A stretch of 64,000 nucleotides of DNA, from positions 153,840 to 217,839 of the forward strand of contig NZ_QWEO01000002.1 of NCBI RefSeq assembly GCF_009936035.1, in the 5' to 3' direction. Positions 47,285-56,322 of the stretch are shown here, piece by piece. Source of the stretch: Neglectibacter sp. X58 (GTDB taxonomy: Bacteria > Bacillota > Clostridia > Oscillospirales > Acutalibacteraceae). A model generated the notes under the pieces. The model saw only the letters and a list, made by a program, of their open reading frames with translations, made no database searches and was not told the DNA's origin. Every line of letters begins with the position of its first letter. Position 1 is the stretch's first letter. The position numbers and the translations under genes were made by a program.

Positions 47285-50140
47285 TTAGCCCAGCCGGTAG
47301 ATTTTCACCCCGTAAGGCGGCAGCTCAATGCAGCCGTTTAACTCCCGCTTCTCCCCGCTCAGCAGCTCCACAGCCGGGCCATGATGGCCGCAGTTCACAT
47401 TGAATCCGCTGCCCTCGGCATTGACGGCCACCAGCACTGTCTCCTCCTGGCAGGCGCGCCGGATGACCCACTGCTTGTTGAGAAGCGTCTCGTTCTTAAA
47501 ATCCCCATAGCACAAAGCAGGGCTTTCCGCCTTCACTTTGCCCAGCTTGGATAAAAATTCCGTCAGGTCATTTTCCACCGGGGCGTCAAAACAGGGCCGC
47601 AGGGCAGGATCCCCGTCCTTTTTGTCCCCTTCCGCGCCCCACTCGCTGCCATAATACAGGCAGGGAATGCCCGGCATCCCGTACAAAGCGGCGTACAGGG
47701 GCTTAATCTGGTTTTTGTCCGTTAAAATGCTGTGAATGCGGCTCACATCGTGGTTGTCCGCAAAGCACACCAGATGCTCCCCCTTGTAGAGCGTCCAGCC
47801 CTCAGGGCCAAACTGCCGGTTCAGGGAATGGGCAATCTCAAACATGTTCAGGGAGTTGAAGGCAGAGTAAAGGCCCTTATAGCACTCGTAATTTGTCACG
47901 CTGTCCAGCATCTCCGGGTTCATAATCCGCCGGTAGTCCCCGTGGATCATCTCCCCCAGCAGGAAGAAATCGGGCCGCCTTTCCCGGCAGTATCCATGGA
48001 GCCTGCGCATGAAATTCTGGTCCACCATATAGGCCACATCCAGCCGCAGGCCGTCAATGCCAAATTCCTCCATCCAGCCCCCCACGCAGGACAGCAGGTG
48101 CTCCACCACCTGGGGGTTCTGCAGGTTCAGCTTTACCAGCTCGAAGTGCCCTTCCCAGCCCTCATACCACAGGCCGTCGTTATAGCCGGAGTTCCCGCCG
48201 AAATTGATGTGGAACCAGTCCTTGTAAGGGGAGCGCTCCCGGTTTTTCAGCACGTCCTGGAAGGCCCAGAAGCCCCGGCCCACGTGGTTGAACACCCCGT
48301 CCAGCACCACCCGGATGCCCGCTTCATGGAGGGCCTGGCACACCTCTTTGAAATCCTCGTTTGTGCCCAGGCGGCAGTCGATTTTCCGGTAATCCCGGGT
48401 GTCATAGCCATGGGAGTCCGATTCAAACACCGGGGAGAAATACACCGCCCCCACGTTCAGCTTCTGCAAATGGGGCACCCAGTCCTTCACCTTACCAATG
48501 CGGCTCACCGGTTTGCCGTCGTTCTCATAGGGCGCGCCGCAGAAGCCCATGGGGTAAATCTGGTAAAACACGGTTTCGTTCTGCCATCCGGGCTTGTTCT
48601 CGATTTTCTTGTGTACCACCGGCTTACTGTCCATCTTCTTTTCCTCCTGTACGCGGGCGCTGGGCGCAGGAGAGCCTTGCTTTGCAGAAGGCGAACCCGC
48701 GCTTTCCTCCGCTTCCCCGGCATCCCGCCCAGGCTCGCCTGTTTTAAGGGCAGGCTCGCCTGGGCCTCTGCCCTCCTCCGGCGCGGGAGCCTTTTCAGGC
48801 TCTTTTACAGCCTCTTCCTCTGGCTCTGCCGGCGCTTCCTCCGCAGGCCGCAGGGTGTACAGGCCGTCCCCTCCGCAGATAATGGCACTGCTGAAAAAGA
48901 CCTCCATGGCCTTCACCATGTGGGCCAGATCCTCCGCCCCTGCCGTCTCACAGGGGGAGTGCATGGCAAGCTGCGCCAGGCCGATGTCCACTGTGGGCAC
49001 AGATATGTGGGAGCCGGAAATGTTCCCCAGGGTTCCTCCGGCAGGGATGGAGGAGTGGTTGTAATATTCCTGCACAGGCACCTGCGCGTCTGCGCACAGC
49101 TTTTTAAACACCCCGGCGGAAACAGGATCTGTGGCATAGCGCACCCCATGCTTTACCACCACGCCTCCGTTTAAATAGCACCGGTTGGTGGGGTCGGACT
49201 TCTCCGGGCTGCCAGGGTGCACGGCGTGGGCGTTGTCTGCGGAAACCATAAAGCTGGAGGACAGGGCCAGAAGCTTTTCCTCCTCCGTTTTTCCCGCCGC
49301 CAGGCAGATACGGCTGATAAGCCCGGAAAGCAGGTCAGAGTCTGCTCCCTGGCGGGTCTGGCTGCCTGTCTCCTCGTTGTCGAAAATGGCGCACACCAGG
49401 CAGTTTTCCCCGTTTTCCGCCTGCAAAAAGCCCTGCAGGGAGGAGAAGGCGCACTCTAAATCGTCCAGCCGGGGGGCGCAGATAAACTCTCCCCCTGCCC
49501 CAAAAACAGTCCCGCCGGCCCGGTTGTACAGATACAGATCATGGGACAGGATATCCTCTTTCTGCACCCCTGCCGCTTCCGCCGCCAGGGCCAGCACATC
49601 TGCCTCCCTGCCCCCTAAAAGGGGCAGGGTGTCCTTCTGGGCATCCAGCTTCTGGCCCTTATTCACCTCCCGGTTCAGGTGGATGGCCAGGCTGGGAATC
49701 AGCAGCAGCGCCCGGGGAATATCGGTCAGGACGGTTTTCACCCCGCCTTCTGTGCGCACTGTCAGCCGCCCCGCCACAGAGAGGGTCCTGTCGGCCCACA
49801 GGTGCAGGGTGGTGACGCCGTAAACCTCGGTGTTCAGCTTGGTATAGCGGCCTTCCACCTCCATTTCCGGGGCGGCTTTCACCCGGAAGCAGGGGGAATC
49901 GCTGTGGGAGGCGGCAATGGAAAAGCCCCGAAAGCCCCTGCCGGGATACCGGAAGGCCAGCAGGGAGGTAAGCCCCCTGGTGACGTAATACTTCCCGCCG
50001 GGGGACAAGGCCCAGGGCTGGGATTCCCGCAGCTCTGCGAACCCTGCCTCCTCCAGCATGGCCCGGGCGGCCTGCACGGCGTGGGCGGAGGTGGGGCTTT
50101 TGCCGATAAAGCTGAAAAGTTCAGGGATATAGGTTTTCAT
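47285..50140 (-). CDS. M18 aminopeptidase fused in frame to a GH13 alpha-amylase
   Basis: 951 codons. Residues about 1-430 form an M18 (aspartyl aminopeptidase/ApeB-like) peptidase: SHSDSPCFRVK, RLDDLECAF, FDNEETGSQT, SADNAHAVHP and the final HSPCETAGAEDL. About 431-502 is a low-complexity Glu/Pro/Ala/Gly linker. About 503-951 is a GH13 alpha-amylase: VFYQIYPMGF, VVLDGVFNHVG, GLRLDVAYMV (nucleophile Asp), LLGEMIHGD (acid/base Glu), FADNHDVSR. Such a peptidase-amylase fusion is unusual. A strong ribosome site and ATG at the start of the amylase domain suggest that the amylase is also, or mainly, made separately. A hairpin leader precedes the ATG at 50140. Confidence 0.88.
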   Translation of the reverse strand: MKTYIPELFSFIGKSPTSAHAVQAARAMLEEAGFAELRESQPWALSPGGKYYVTRGLTSLLAFRYPGRGFRGFSIAASHSDSPCFRVKAAPEMEVEGRYTKLNTEVYGVTTLHLWADRTLSVAGRLTVRTEGGVKTVLTDIPRALLLIPSLAIHLNREVNKGQKLDAQKDTLPLLGGREADVLALAAEAAGVQKEDILSHDLYLYNRAGGTVFGAGGEFICAPRLDDLECAFSSLQGFLQAENGENCLVCAIFDNEETGSQTRQGADSDLLSGLISRICLAAGKTEEEKLLALSSSFMVSADNAHAVHPGSPEKSDPTNRCYLNGGVVVKHGVRYATDPVSAGVFKKLCADAQVPVQEYYNHSSIPAGGTLGNISGSHISVPTVDIGLAQLAMHSPCETAGAEDLAHMVKAMEVFFSSAIICGGDGLYTLRPAEEAPAEPEEEAVKEPEKAPAPEEGRGPGEPALKTGEPGRDAGEAEESAGSPSAKQGSPAPSARVQEEKKMDSKPVVHKKIENKPGWQNETVFYQIYPMGFCGAPYENDGKPVSRIGKVKDWVPHLQKLNVGAVYFSPVFESDSHGYDTRDYRKIDCRLGTNEDFKEVCQALHEAGIRVVLDGVFNHVGRGFWAFQDVLKNRERSPYKDWFHINFGGNSGYNDGLWYEGWEGHFELVKLNLQNPQVVEHLLSCVGGWMEEFGIDGLRLDVAYMVDQNFMRRLHGYCRERRPDFFLLGEMIHGDYRRIMNPEMLDSVTNYECYKGLYSAFNSLNMFEIAHSLNRQFGPEGWTLYKGEHLVCFADNHDVSRIHSILTDKNQIKPLYAALYGMPGIPCLYYGSEWGAEGDKKDGDPALRPCFDAPVENDLTEFLSKLGKVKAESPALCYGDFKNETLLNKQWVIRRACQEETVLVAVNAEGSGFNVNCGHHGPAVELLSGEKRELNGCIELPPYGVKIYRLG
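48632..48648 (-). promoter_or_regulatory. Internal ribosome-binding site and start codon for the amylase domain
   Basis: Reverse strand AGGAGG (48648-48643), eight bases, then ATG (48634-48632) encoding MDSKPVVHKK. It would give a free 450-aa amylase ending at 47285, the normal size of a cytoplasmic GH13 enzyme. Confidence 0.8.
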
Positions 50141-50208
50141 AGCGAATTACCATGCGATACAGGATATGTTAAAGATTCTAAATTCTTATCTTGTATCGTT
50201 CCTTTCTT
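50141..50208 (-). promoter_or_regulatory. Hairpin leader of the peptidase-amylase gene (leader family copy 5)
   Basis: Reverse strand AAAGAAAGGAACGATAC, inner AAGAT/ATCTT stem, CCTGTATCG (50163-50155), CATGG, TAATTCGCT, ATG 50140. CGATAC (50198-50193) pairs with GTATCG (50160-50155). Confidence 0.78.
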
Positions 50209-50412
50209 TATCTATTTTCTACAAAAATAAACTGTGAACAAACTGTTAAAAATGGTAAAACAGAGGGGGTTTTGGGTAAAAAACGGCGTTCTGTAACCCA
50301 TTTGTTACCAGGAAAGCGGCGGAAAATTTCCTGCCCGCGCACATTTGCCGGGGCGGGGCTGATGGGGCTGGTGAAAATTTTATGCGGTTCCCGCTTCCGG
50401 GCGCACAGGGTT

Positions 50413-51243
50413 TTACCGCTCCAGTTCCCGCCCCTCCCAAGCGCCCCGCAAGGCCGCCGCCATCTGCGCCGCCTGGAGGGAGGGGGCCACGTCGTGTACC
50501 CGGATGAAATCCGCGCCCCCTAAAAGGGCGGCGGTGTGGGCCGCCAGGGTTGCGGGCAGGCGCTTTTCAAAGGGCGGGCTGCCGCAGGGCTGGCCTGTCA
50601 CCCGCTTGCGGGAGGCCGCCATCAGGCAGGCCGCCCCAGGGACGCGGGTTTTGCCCACCTGGGCGATGAGGCTGAGGTTTTCCTCATAGGTTTTCCCAAA
50701 GCCAACGCCGGGGTCAAAGCACAGGCGCTCTTTCGGGACGCCCAGGCGCTCTGCCGCCCTGAGGCGTTCCAGGAAAAAGCCCTTTACATGGGCGAGGATG
50801 TCCGGCACGCCGCCTGTGGGGCACATGACCACGCAGCCGCAGCCGGAATCTGCCACAGCCCGGAGCATTTCCTCCGGGAAGCCGGAAACATCGTTAATGA
50901 TATGCGCCCCCAGGGCCAGGGCCTTTTTTGCCACCCAGGGGTAAAAGGTGTCGATGGACAGGGGCACATGGGTTTTTTCCAGAATGGCGGGCAGCACCGC
51001 TTCCAGCCGCTCCCACTCCTCCTCCTGGGAGATGGGGGTGTATCCCGGCCGGGTGGACTGGCCCCCAATATCCAGCACGTCCGCCCCCTCCGCCTCCATT
51101 TCCATGGCCCGGGTTAGGGCGGCGGCAGGGTCGAGATAGCGCCCGCCGTCGGAGAAGGAATCGGGGGTTATATTGAGGATGCCCATAATATAGGGCCGGG
51201 TGAGGGGGAAGCTGTGGCCCCGGGCTGTGAAAACGCCTGTCAT
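50413..51243 (-). CDS. folP: Dihydropteroate synthase
   Basis: 276 aa from ATG 51243. Family blocks: GILNITPDSFSDGG, DIGGQSTRPGY, SIDTFYPWVAKKAL, NDVSGF, FDPGVGFGKT and RVHDVAPSLQA. It condenses p-aminobenzoate with dihydropterin pyrophosphate and is the sulfonamide target. Its ATG overlaps the stop of the NTF2-like gene (ATGA), so the two are translationally coupled, and folE is just upstream. folB and folK, often in this operon, are not present here. Confidence 0.95.
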   Translation of the reverse strand: MTGVFTARGHSFPLTRPYIMGILNITPDSFSDGGRYLDPAAALTRAMEMEAEGADVLDIGGQSTRPGYTPISQEEEWERLEAVLPAILEKTHVPLSIDTFYPWVAKKALALGAHIINDVSGFPEEMLRAVADSGCGCVVMCPTGGVPDILAHVKGFFLERLRAAERLGVPKERLCFDPGVGFGKTYEENLSLIAQVGKTRVPGAACLMAASRKRVTGQPCGSPPFEKRLPATLAAHTAALLGGADFIRVHDVAPSLQAAQMAAALRGAWEGRELER

Positions 51244-51620
51244 AAGCCCCTCCCAATCTGCATTTCCTGCCGCCAAAGGGGCGGCGGGCCGTCATCCCCC
51301 CAGTATTCATCCAGTTGGAGGATTTTTCCATTTTGCATTTTAAAAAAAGACACCGCGTGGAAGGAAAGGGATTTGTCCCGGGCATACACGCGGGTGGCTG
51401 TTACCAGCGTGTCCCCCAGCTCCTCCGCGCGCTCTACCTGGCATACCCACTCCCCGGGATATTCGCAGTTGGCCTGCAAAAACTCCTGTACGGAAAAGCT
51501 TTCGTTTGTGCAGTGCCAGTTGATCCGGACGCTTTCCCAGAACCAGGCGGCAAGGGCCTTCCTGTCCTGGCTGGCAATGTCCTGCCAGTATCTTTCTATG
51601 TCAAAGCCGCGCGTTTCCAT
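51240..51620 (-). CDS. NTF2/SnoaL-like protein inside the folate operon
   Basis: 126 aa of the small alpha+beta cone fold: ERYWQDIASQDRKALAAWFW at the start, WHCTNESFSVQEFLQANC in the middle and SFHAVSFFKMQNGKILQLDE before the end are typical of SnoaL-like proteins, which may be enzymes or ligand binders. It lies 13 nt after folE and overlaps folP by four bases, so it is firmly within the operon. A role such as dihydroneopterin triphosphate processing is possible but is only inference from position. Confidence 0.85.
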   Translation of the reverse strand: METRGFDIERYWQDIASQDRKALAAWFWESVRINWHCTNESFSVQEFLQANCEYPGEWVCQVERAEELGDTLVTATRVYARDKSLSFHAVSFFKMQNGKILQLDEYWGDDGPPPLWRQEMQIGRGL

Positions 51621-51633
51621 GCCAGCCCTCCTT

Positions 51634-52197
51634 TTATTTCCCGCCCAGCAGGGACATGACTTCGGCCCGGGTTTTGGCGTCTGACCGCATACAGCCCCTA
51701 AGGGCGGAGGTCTGGGTCATGGCCCCGGCGGCCCGGGCGCCCCGCATGGTCATGCACAGGTGCTCGGCCCGGATGAACACCGCCACCCCCAAAGGCTCCA
51801 TGTGCGCATAGAGGAAATCGGCTATCTGCCCGGTGAGCCGCTCCTGCACCTGGGGCCTGCGGGCAAAGCAGTCCACTATCCGGGCGAATTTGGAAAGGCC
51901 GATAATCTTCCCGTCCTTGGGGATATAGGCGATGTCCGCCCGCCCGATAAAGGGCAGCAGGTGGTGCTCGCATACGGAATACAGGGGGATGTCCTGCACC
52001 AGCACCAGCTCCCCATGCCGCCCGCCTTCGTGGAACAGCTTCAAATGCGCCGCGGGATCCGCCCCCAGGCCGGAGAAAATCTCCTCGTACATCCGGGCCA
52101 CCCTGGCGGGGGTTTCCCGCAGGCCTTCCCGCTGGGGGTCTTCCCCCACTGCCTCCAGGATTTCCCGCACAGCCCGTTCAATCCGTTCCCTGTCCAT
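51634..52197 (-). CDS. folE: GTP cyclohydrolase I
   Basis: 187 aa from ATG 52197, with AAAGGGGGCG before it. Active-site zinc ligands are seen in CEHHLLPF and [28 protein letters not shown] and [10 protein letters not shown] are family blocks. The enzyme opens GTP to dihydroneopterin triphosphate, the first step of folate synthesis. It is the first gene of the folE-NTF2-folP operon. An in-frame extension upstream has no ribosome site. Confidence 0.96.
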   Translation of the reverse strand: MDRERIERAVREILEAVGEDPQREGLRETPARVARMYEEIFSGLGADPAAHLKLFHEGGRHGELVLVQDIPLYSVCEHHLLPFIGRADIAYIPKDGKIIGLSKFARIVDCFARRPQVQERLTGQIADFLYAHMEPLGVAVFIRAEHLCMTMRGARAAGAMTQTSALRGCMRSDAKTRAEVMSLLGGK

Positions 52198-52225
52198 TGG
52201 CACGCCCCCTTTTCTATCTTCTTTT

Positions 52226-52254
52226 ATTATAGAGCAAACCACTCTCCAGGTCAA
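52226..52254 (-). promoter_or_regulatory. Promoter of the folE operon
   Basis: Reverse strand TTGACC (52254-52249), 17-bp spacer, TATAAT (52231-52226). Confidence 0.78.
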
Positions 52255-52304
52255 GGCGGGGCGTGGGGAGTAATCCATTGCAAAGAGTTTATGCCGACAG
52301 TGTA

Positions 52305-52373
52305 AGGTCGTGGGGTTCCACCCCACACCCCGCAAACCCTTTTGAGAAAAGGGTTTGATCCTAAAACTAATTT
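52305..52373 (-). repeat. Intergenic TTTTAGG palindromic repeat, copy 4
   Basis: Reverse strand AAATTAGTTTTAGGATC, an AAACCCTTTT/AAAAGGGTTT hairpin, GCGGGGTGTGGGG, then GGAACCCCACGACC. It is closest to the family consensus. Confidence 0.8.
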
Positions 52374-52550
52374 CCTGTATTTTGATTTTCTTTATTAAAC
52401 TTTACGTTTTAGACATTCTCGGGGTGTGGAGATGGGCAGATAAGGGGGAAACGGCACAGCCCCACGCCATGCCGTTTCCCAGAATTGCTGTAAAATTGTG
52501 TTTGGTTCTAAGAAGTTGTACCGATAGGAGTGGCCCTATTGGTACGGCTT
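52374..52550. other. Non-coding gap between pgm and folE
   Basis: No gene is seen. Two hairpins are present: GGGAAACGGCA/TGCCGTTTCCC (52447-52482, eleven perfect pairs) and GTACCGATAGG/CCTATTGGTAC (about 52511-52545), the latter directly after the phosphoglucomutase stop and a possible 3' end signal without a strong T-run. Confidence 0.5.
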
Positions 52551-54248
52551 CTAAATCCCCAGAAGGCCGGGCACTGCGTCCTTCATCTTCTGGATGACTG
52601 CCTCGCTGCCCTCGCGGGTTGCGCCCTTGCCGGAAAGGTAAATCTTGATTTTCGGCTCGGTGCCGGAGGGGCGCACAATCAGCTTGCAGCCGTCCTCCAG
52701 GCGGTATTCCAGAACGTTGGACTTGGGCAGGTCGATGGCGCCTTCCTTGTCCCCATAGGACTGGGAGGCCTGGTAATCGCTGCGGCCCGCAACCTTTGTG
52801 CCGGCGATTTCGGCGGGGGGCGCGCTGCGCAGGCGGTCCATAATGCCGTTCATGGTCTTCATGCCGTCCTCGCCCTCAAAGCCGAAGTTCATCAGGTCGT
52901 TCTTATAATAACCGTATTTTTCATACAGGGCGTTCATGGCGTCTACCAGGGTCATGCCCTTGCCCTTATAATAGGAGGCCATTTCGCAGATGAGCATGCT
53001 GCCGTCTACGGCATCCTTGTCCCGGACATAGCCGCCGGACAGGTAGCCATAGCTTTCCTCAAAGCCTAAGAGGTAGCTGTTGGCATTGCCTTCCTTCTCC
53101 TCCAGCTCGGCAATGATGTCGCCGATATACTTAAAGCCTGTGAGGCACCGGCGCAGCTCTATGCCGTACTCTTTGGCAATGGGGTCTACCATGTCGGTGC
53201 TGACGATGGTGGTGACAGCCACAGGATGGGCGGGAAGCTTCCCCTGCTCCTTCTTCACCCGGGCGATGAAGTCTAAGAGCATAATGCCCACTTCGTTCCC
53301 CGTCATCAGCACATACTCGCCTTTCTGGTTTACGGCAATGCCTACCCGGTCGCAGTCCGGGTCTGTGGCCAGGAGCAGGTCGGGCTGCACCTTTTCGCAC
53401 AGCTCCAGGCCCTTTTGCAGGGCTTCCCGGATTTCAGGGTTGGGGTAGGGGCAGGTGGGGAAGTTGCCGTCAGGCTCGCTTTGCTCGGGCACAATGGTGA
53501 TATCCTTTACGCCGATTTTGTCAAGGATCCGGGTGACGCACATTTTGCCCGAGCCGTTTAAGGGGGTGTAAACCAGCTTCAGGTTGCTGGCGTCCCCGAT
53601 AAGGCTTTCCTTATACACGTCGTTGATAAAGGCTTCCACTGTCTCCTCACCGATATACTCGATGAGGCCCTTGTCTAAGCCCTCCTGGAAATCTATCTTC
53701 TTTACGCCTGCGAAGATGTCCAGGGAATTGATTTCATTCATAATGCCGTCTGCCATGTCCGCTGTGACCTGGCAGCCGTCAGAGCCATATGCCTTGTAGC
53801 CGTTGTACTTGGCGGGGTTATGGCTGGCGGTGACGCAGATGCCCGCGTCGCACTTTAAATGCCTCACTGCATAGGAAAGGGCGGGGGTGGGCATAAGCTG
53901 GGGATAGAGATAGGCCTTAATGCCGTTTGCCGCCAGCACTGCCGCGGACTGCTGGGCAAAAGCCACGCCTTTGTTGCGGCTGTCGTGGGCGATGGCCACG
54001 CTTTGGGGCTTGCCGTCAGCGTGCTTTAAAAGGTAATTTGCCATGCCTTGGGTGGCCTTGCGCACAGTGTACACGTTCATGCGGTTGGTGCCCGCGCCTA
54101 AAACGCCCCGCAGGCCCCCTGTGCCGAACTCCAGATCCCGGTAGAACCGGTCGTTGATTTCCTCGGGCTTATCCTTCACGGACAAAAGCTCCTCCGTCAA
54201 GTCCTTGTCGTCCAGCTCCTGCTGGAGCCATCTCTCATATTCAGACAT
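52551..54248 (-). CDS. pgcA: Alpha-phosphoglucomutase/phosphomannomutase
   Basis: 565 aa, the PgcA-type length. The catalytic phosphoserine loop is in VTASHNPAKYNGYKAY, the metal loop in LLATDPDCDRVGIAV, a sugar-binding loop in GFEESYGYLSGGYVRDKDA and the phosphate-binding loop near the end in IVRPSGTEPKIKIYL. It interconverts glucose 1-phosphate and glucose 6-phosphate, linking glycogen, UDP-glucose and the alpha-amylase and galactose routes in this window to glycolysis. Ribosome site AAAGGGACG precedes the ATG. Confidence 0.95.
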   Translation of the reverse strand: MSEYERWLQQELDDKDLTEELLSVKDKPEEINDRFYRDLEFGTGGLRGVLGAGTNRMNVYTVRKATQGMANYLLKHADGKPQSVAIAHDSRNKGVAFAQQSAAVLAANGIKAYLYPQLMPTPALSYAVRHLKCDAGICVTASHNPAKYNGYKAYGSDGCQVTADMADGIMNEINSLDIFAGVKKIDFQEGLDKGLIEYIGEETVEAFINDVYKESLIGDASNLKLVYTPLNGSGKMCVTRILDKIGVKDITIVPEQSEPDGNFPTCPYPNPEIREALQKGLELCEKVQPDLLLATDPDCDRVGIAVNQKGEYVLMTGNEVGIMLLDFIARVKKEQGKLPAHPVAVTTIVSTDMVDPIAKEYGIELRRCLTGFKYIGDIIAELEEKEGNANSYLLGFEESYGYLSGGYVRDKDAVDGSMLICEMASYYKGKGMTLVDAMNALYEKYGYYKNDLMNFGFEGEDGMKTMNGIMDRLRSAPPAEIAGTKVAGRSDYQASQSYGDKEGAIDLPKSNVLEYRLEDGCKLIVRPSGTEPKIKIYLSGKGATREGSEAVIQKMKDAVPGLLGI

Positions 54249-54320
54249 GTTTTCTCGTCCCTTTCTTGCCTTTGCAGCCGCCCGGATGCGCAGGGCAATC
54301 TGCTAAAGTTTCTACTATTA

Positions 54321-54349
54321 AGATTACCATTTTTTGTATTGCTTGTCAA
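54321..54349 (-). promoter_or_regulatory. Promoter of the phosphoglucomutase gene
   Basis: Reverse strand TTGACA (54349-54344), 17-bp spacer, TAATCT (54326-54321). The rest of the 54249-54614 gap shows no gene. Confidence 0.75.
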
Positions 54350-54614
54350 CTCGAAATACAGGGCTTGTTGGAAAAAACCCAGGCGCGTGCTTTGGCCTGC
54401 CAGGCTTTTTCCCTGCAAAAGAGGCATGGTTCTGCCGGAAGCGCGCTTTTCCCCTCCTTTGCGGGAAACGGGGAAATGTTCAGGAAAGTGTCTGCCCGCC
54501 GTCACATGATTTTCACAAAGGCGGGGGATAATAGAACCACAGCAAGAGGAAAGCCAAAAACATGCATCTGCAAACAGCATCCATAATACAATTCTTTGAA
54601 AGGAGCATTGGTTT

Positions 54615-56087
54615 ATGTATTCCCCTTATGACGATCAAAATAAAAACAATCTTTCGGAAGCCGCCTCTGAGGCAGGGCAGGAAAAGAGCCAGGGCGCTTC
54701 CCCGCCTGCTGCCGGCTATGGCACAGGCAGCTATCCCTATACAGCCCAGACAGGGGGCCAGGGGTATTACTCCCAGCCCCCCCAGCAGCCCCGGCCCGCC
54801 CAGTATACCTGGGGGACAGCCCAGCAGCCCGGCGGCTTTTATCAGGGAGGCGGACAGCCCCCCAAGCCCCCTAAAGAGAAAAAGCGGGGCGGGAAATTCG
54901 GCCTGAAGCTTTTAGCGGCAGTGCTGTGCTGCGCGGTGGTTTCCCTTGGCTCTGTAGGCGTTTTCGCGGCCCTGATCCAAAACGGGGTGGTGGCGGTGCA
55001 AAGCCCGGAGGGGGCGGAGTCTACAGCGGCTTTTACCTTATATAAGCTGGAGGGCGCGGGCAAAAACACCACCCCAACCGCCACAGCAGGGGAAATGACC
55101 TCCCAGGAGGTGGCCCAGAAGCTGATTCCCTCTGTGGTGTGCGTGCAGAACTACCAGATAAGCCAGCAGAGCATTATGTTCGGCGGCATTGAGTATGCCC
55201 CTGCCGAGGGCGGGGAGGTTTCCCCCGCCGGGGAAGGCTCTGGCATTATCTTCTCCAAGGACGGGTACATTGTCACAAACCAGCATGTGATAGACGGGGC
55301 TACCAAAATCAAGGTGGTGACCCATGACGGCATGTCTTACGAGGCAGAGCTTATCGGCGAGGACACCCAGACCGACCTGGCTGTGCTGAAGATTGAGGCG
55401 GATCAGGAGCTGACCCCGGCGGAGTTTGGCTCTTCCGAGGACCTGCAGGTGACGGACACGGTGATGGCTATCGGCAACCCCGGAGGCATCCAGTTTAATT
55501 CCAGCGTGACCATGGGCTATGTGTCCGCTTTGAACCGGCAGATTACAAACGGCGACACAGGCTTTACCCTGAACTGCATCCAGACCGACGCGGCTATCAA
55601 CCCCGGCAACTCCGGCGGCGCGCTGGTGGACATGAAAGGCCATGTGGTGGGCATCAATTCCTCTAAGATTGTGGCGACAGGCTATGAAGGGCTTGGGTTT
55701 GCCATTCCTTCCGACACAGTGCAGCCTATTGTGTCCGACCTGATTGAATATGGTTATGTGAAGGACAGGGCGGCTTTGGGCATTTCTGTCCGCTATATAG
55801 ACAAGATGAACGCCATGTGGTACGGCCTGACTCCCGGCTGCCATGTATACGAACTCCTTACGGAAAACGCCAGCAAGTCCGGCTTGCAGCAGGGGGACGT
55901 GATTACTGCCATTGACGACACCCAGATTACCTCCGGCACTACGGTTTCTGCTTTCCTGGCCACCAAGAAGCCCGGGGAAACGGTGACCCTGACAGTGGAC
56001 AGGGCTATGACGGGGGAGTCCGGGCTGCAGATTGAGCTGGTTTTGTCAGAAAACTCCGGCGTGTCCGCCAAGCGCCAGGAAAACTAA
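54615..56087 (+). CDS. htrA: HtrA/DegP-like membrane-anchored serine protease
   Basis: 490 aa. A long cytoplasmic Pro/Gly/Gln-rich N-terminus (1-95) is followed by one membrane helix (LLAAVLCCAVVSLGSVGVFA), then an extracellular trypsin-like domain with the catalytic triad in VTNQHVIDGAT (His), TQTDLAVLKI (Asp) and NPGNSGGALVD (Ser), and a C-terminal PDZ domain around SGLQQGDVITAIDDTQI. It degrades misfolded exported proteins. A single PDZ domain and N-terminal anchor are typical for Firmicutes. GAAAGGAGC precedes the ATG. Confidence 0.95.
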   Translation: MYSPYDDQNKNNLSEAASEAGQEKSQGASPPAAGYGTGSYPYTAQTGGQGYYSQPPQQPRPAQYTWGTAQQPGGFYQGGGQPPKPPKEKKRGGKFGLKLLAAVLCCAVVSLGSVGVFAALIQNGVVAVQSPEGAESTAAFTLYKLEGAGKNTTPTATAGEMTSQEVAQKLIPSVVCVQNYQISQQSIMFGGIEYAPAEGGEVSPAGEGSGIIFSKDGYIVTNQHVIDGATKIKVVTHDGMSYEAELIGEDTQTDLAVLKIEADQELTPAEFGSSEDLQVTDTVMAIGNPGGIQFNSSVTMGYVSALNRQITNGDTGFTLNCIQTDAAINPGNSGGALVDMKGHVVGINSSKIVATGYEGLGFAIPSDTVQPIVSDLIEYGYVKDRAALGISVRYIDKMNAMWYGLTPGCHVYELLTENASKSGLQQGDVITAIDDTQITSGTTVSAFLATKKPGETVTLTVDRAMTGESGLQIELVLSENSGVSAKRQEN

Positions 56088-56129
56088 GCGTACAAGTTTC
56101 TTTTTCATAAATCTCCTTTTTCAAGCGGG

Positions 56130-56162
56130 GCGCCCCATGCAGAGATGCATGGGGCGTTTTGC
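56130..56162 (+). terminator. Terminator of htrA
   Basis: CGCCCCATGC pairs with GCATGGGGCG, followed by TTTT. Confidence 0.85.
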
Positions 56163-56322
56163 TATGGCTCTCCTGCCGGGAGGCGCGTCAAAATATGACA
56201 AATTTCGTGACGAAGTTTCACGAAAAGGCAGCGTTTTCCAAAACCGGAGGTGCCCCTCCTGGAATTTTGCCTCCGCAAGATATAATATTCTTCTACAATA
56301 ATTATCTATTTAGGAGGTTCAA

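Noticed and set aside
47732..49174. 480-codon forward frame opposite the amylase
   Set aside because: Shadow frame; the opposite strand carries GH13 and M18 catalytic motifs.
51940..52197. Earlier in-frame start of folE at 52335
   Set aside because: The extension lacks a ribosome site, spans the predicted promoter at 52226-52254 and is absent from the family.
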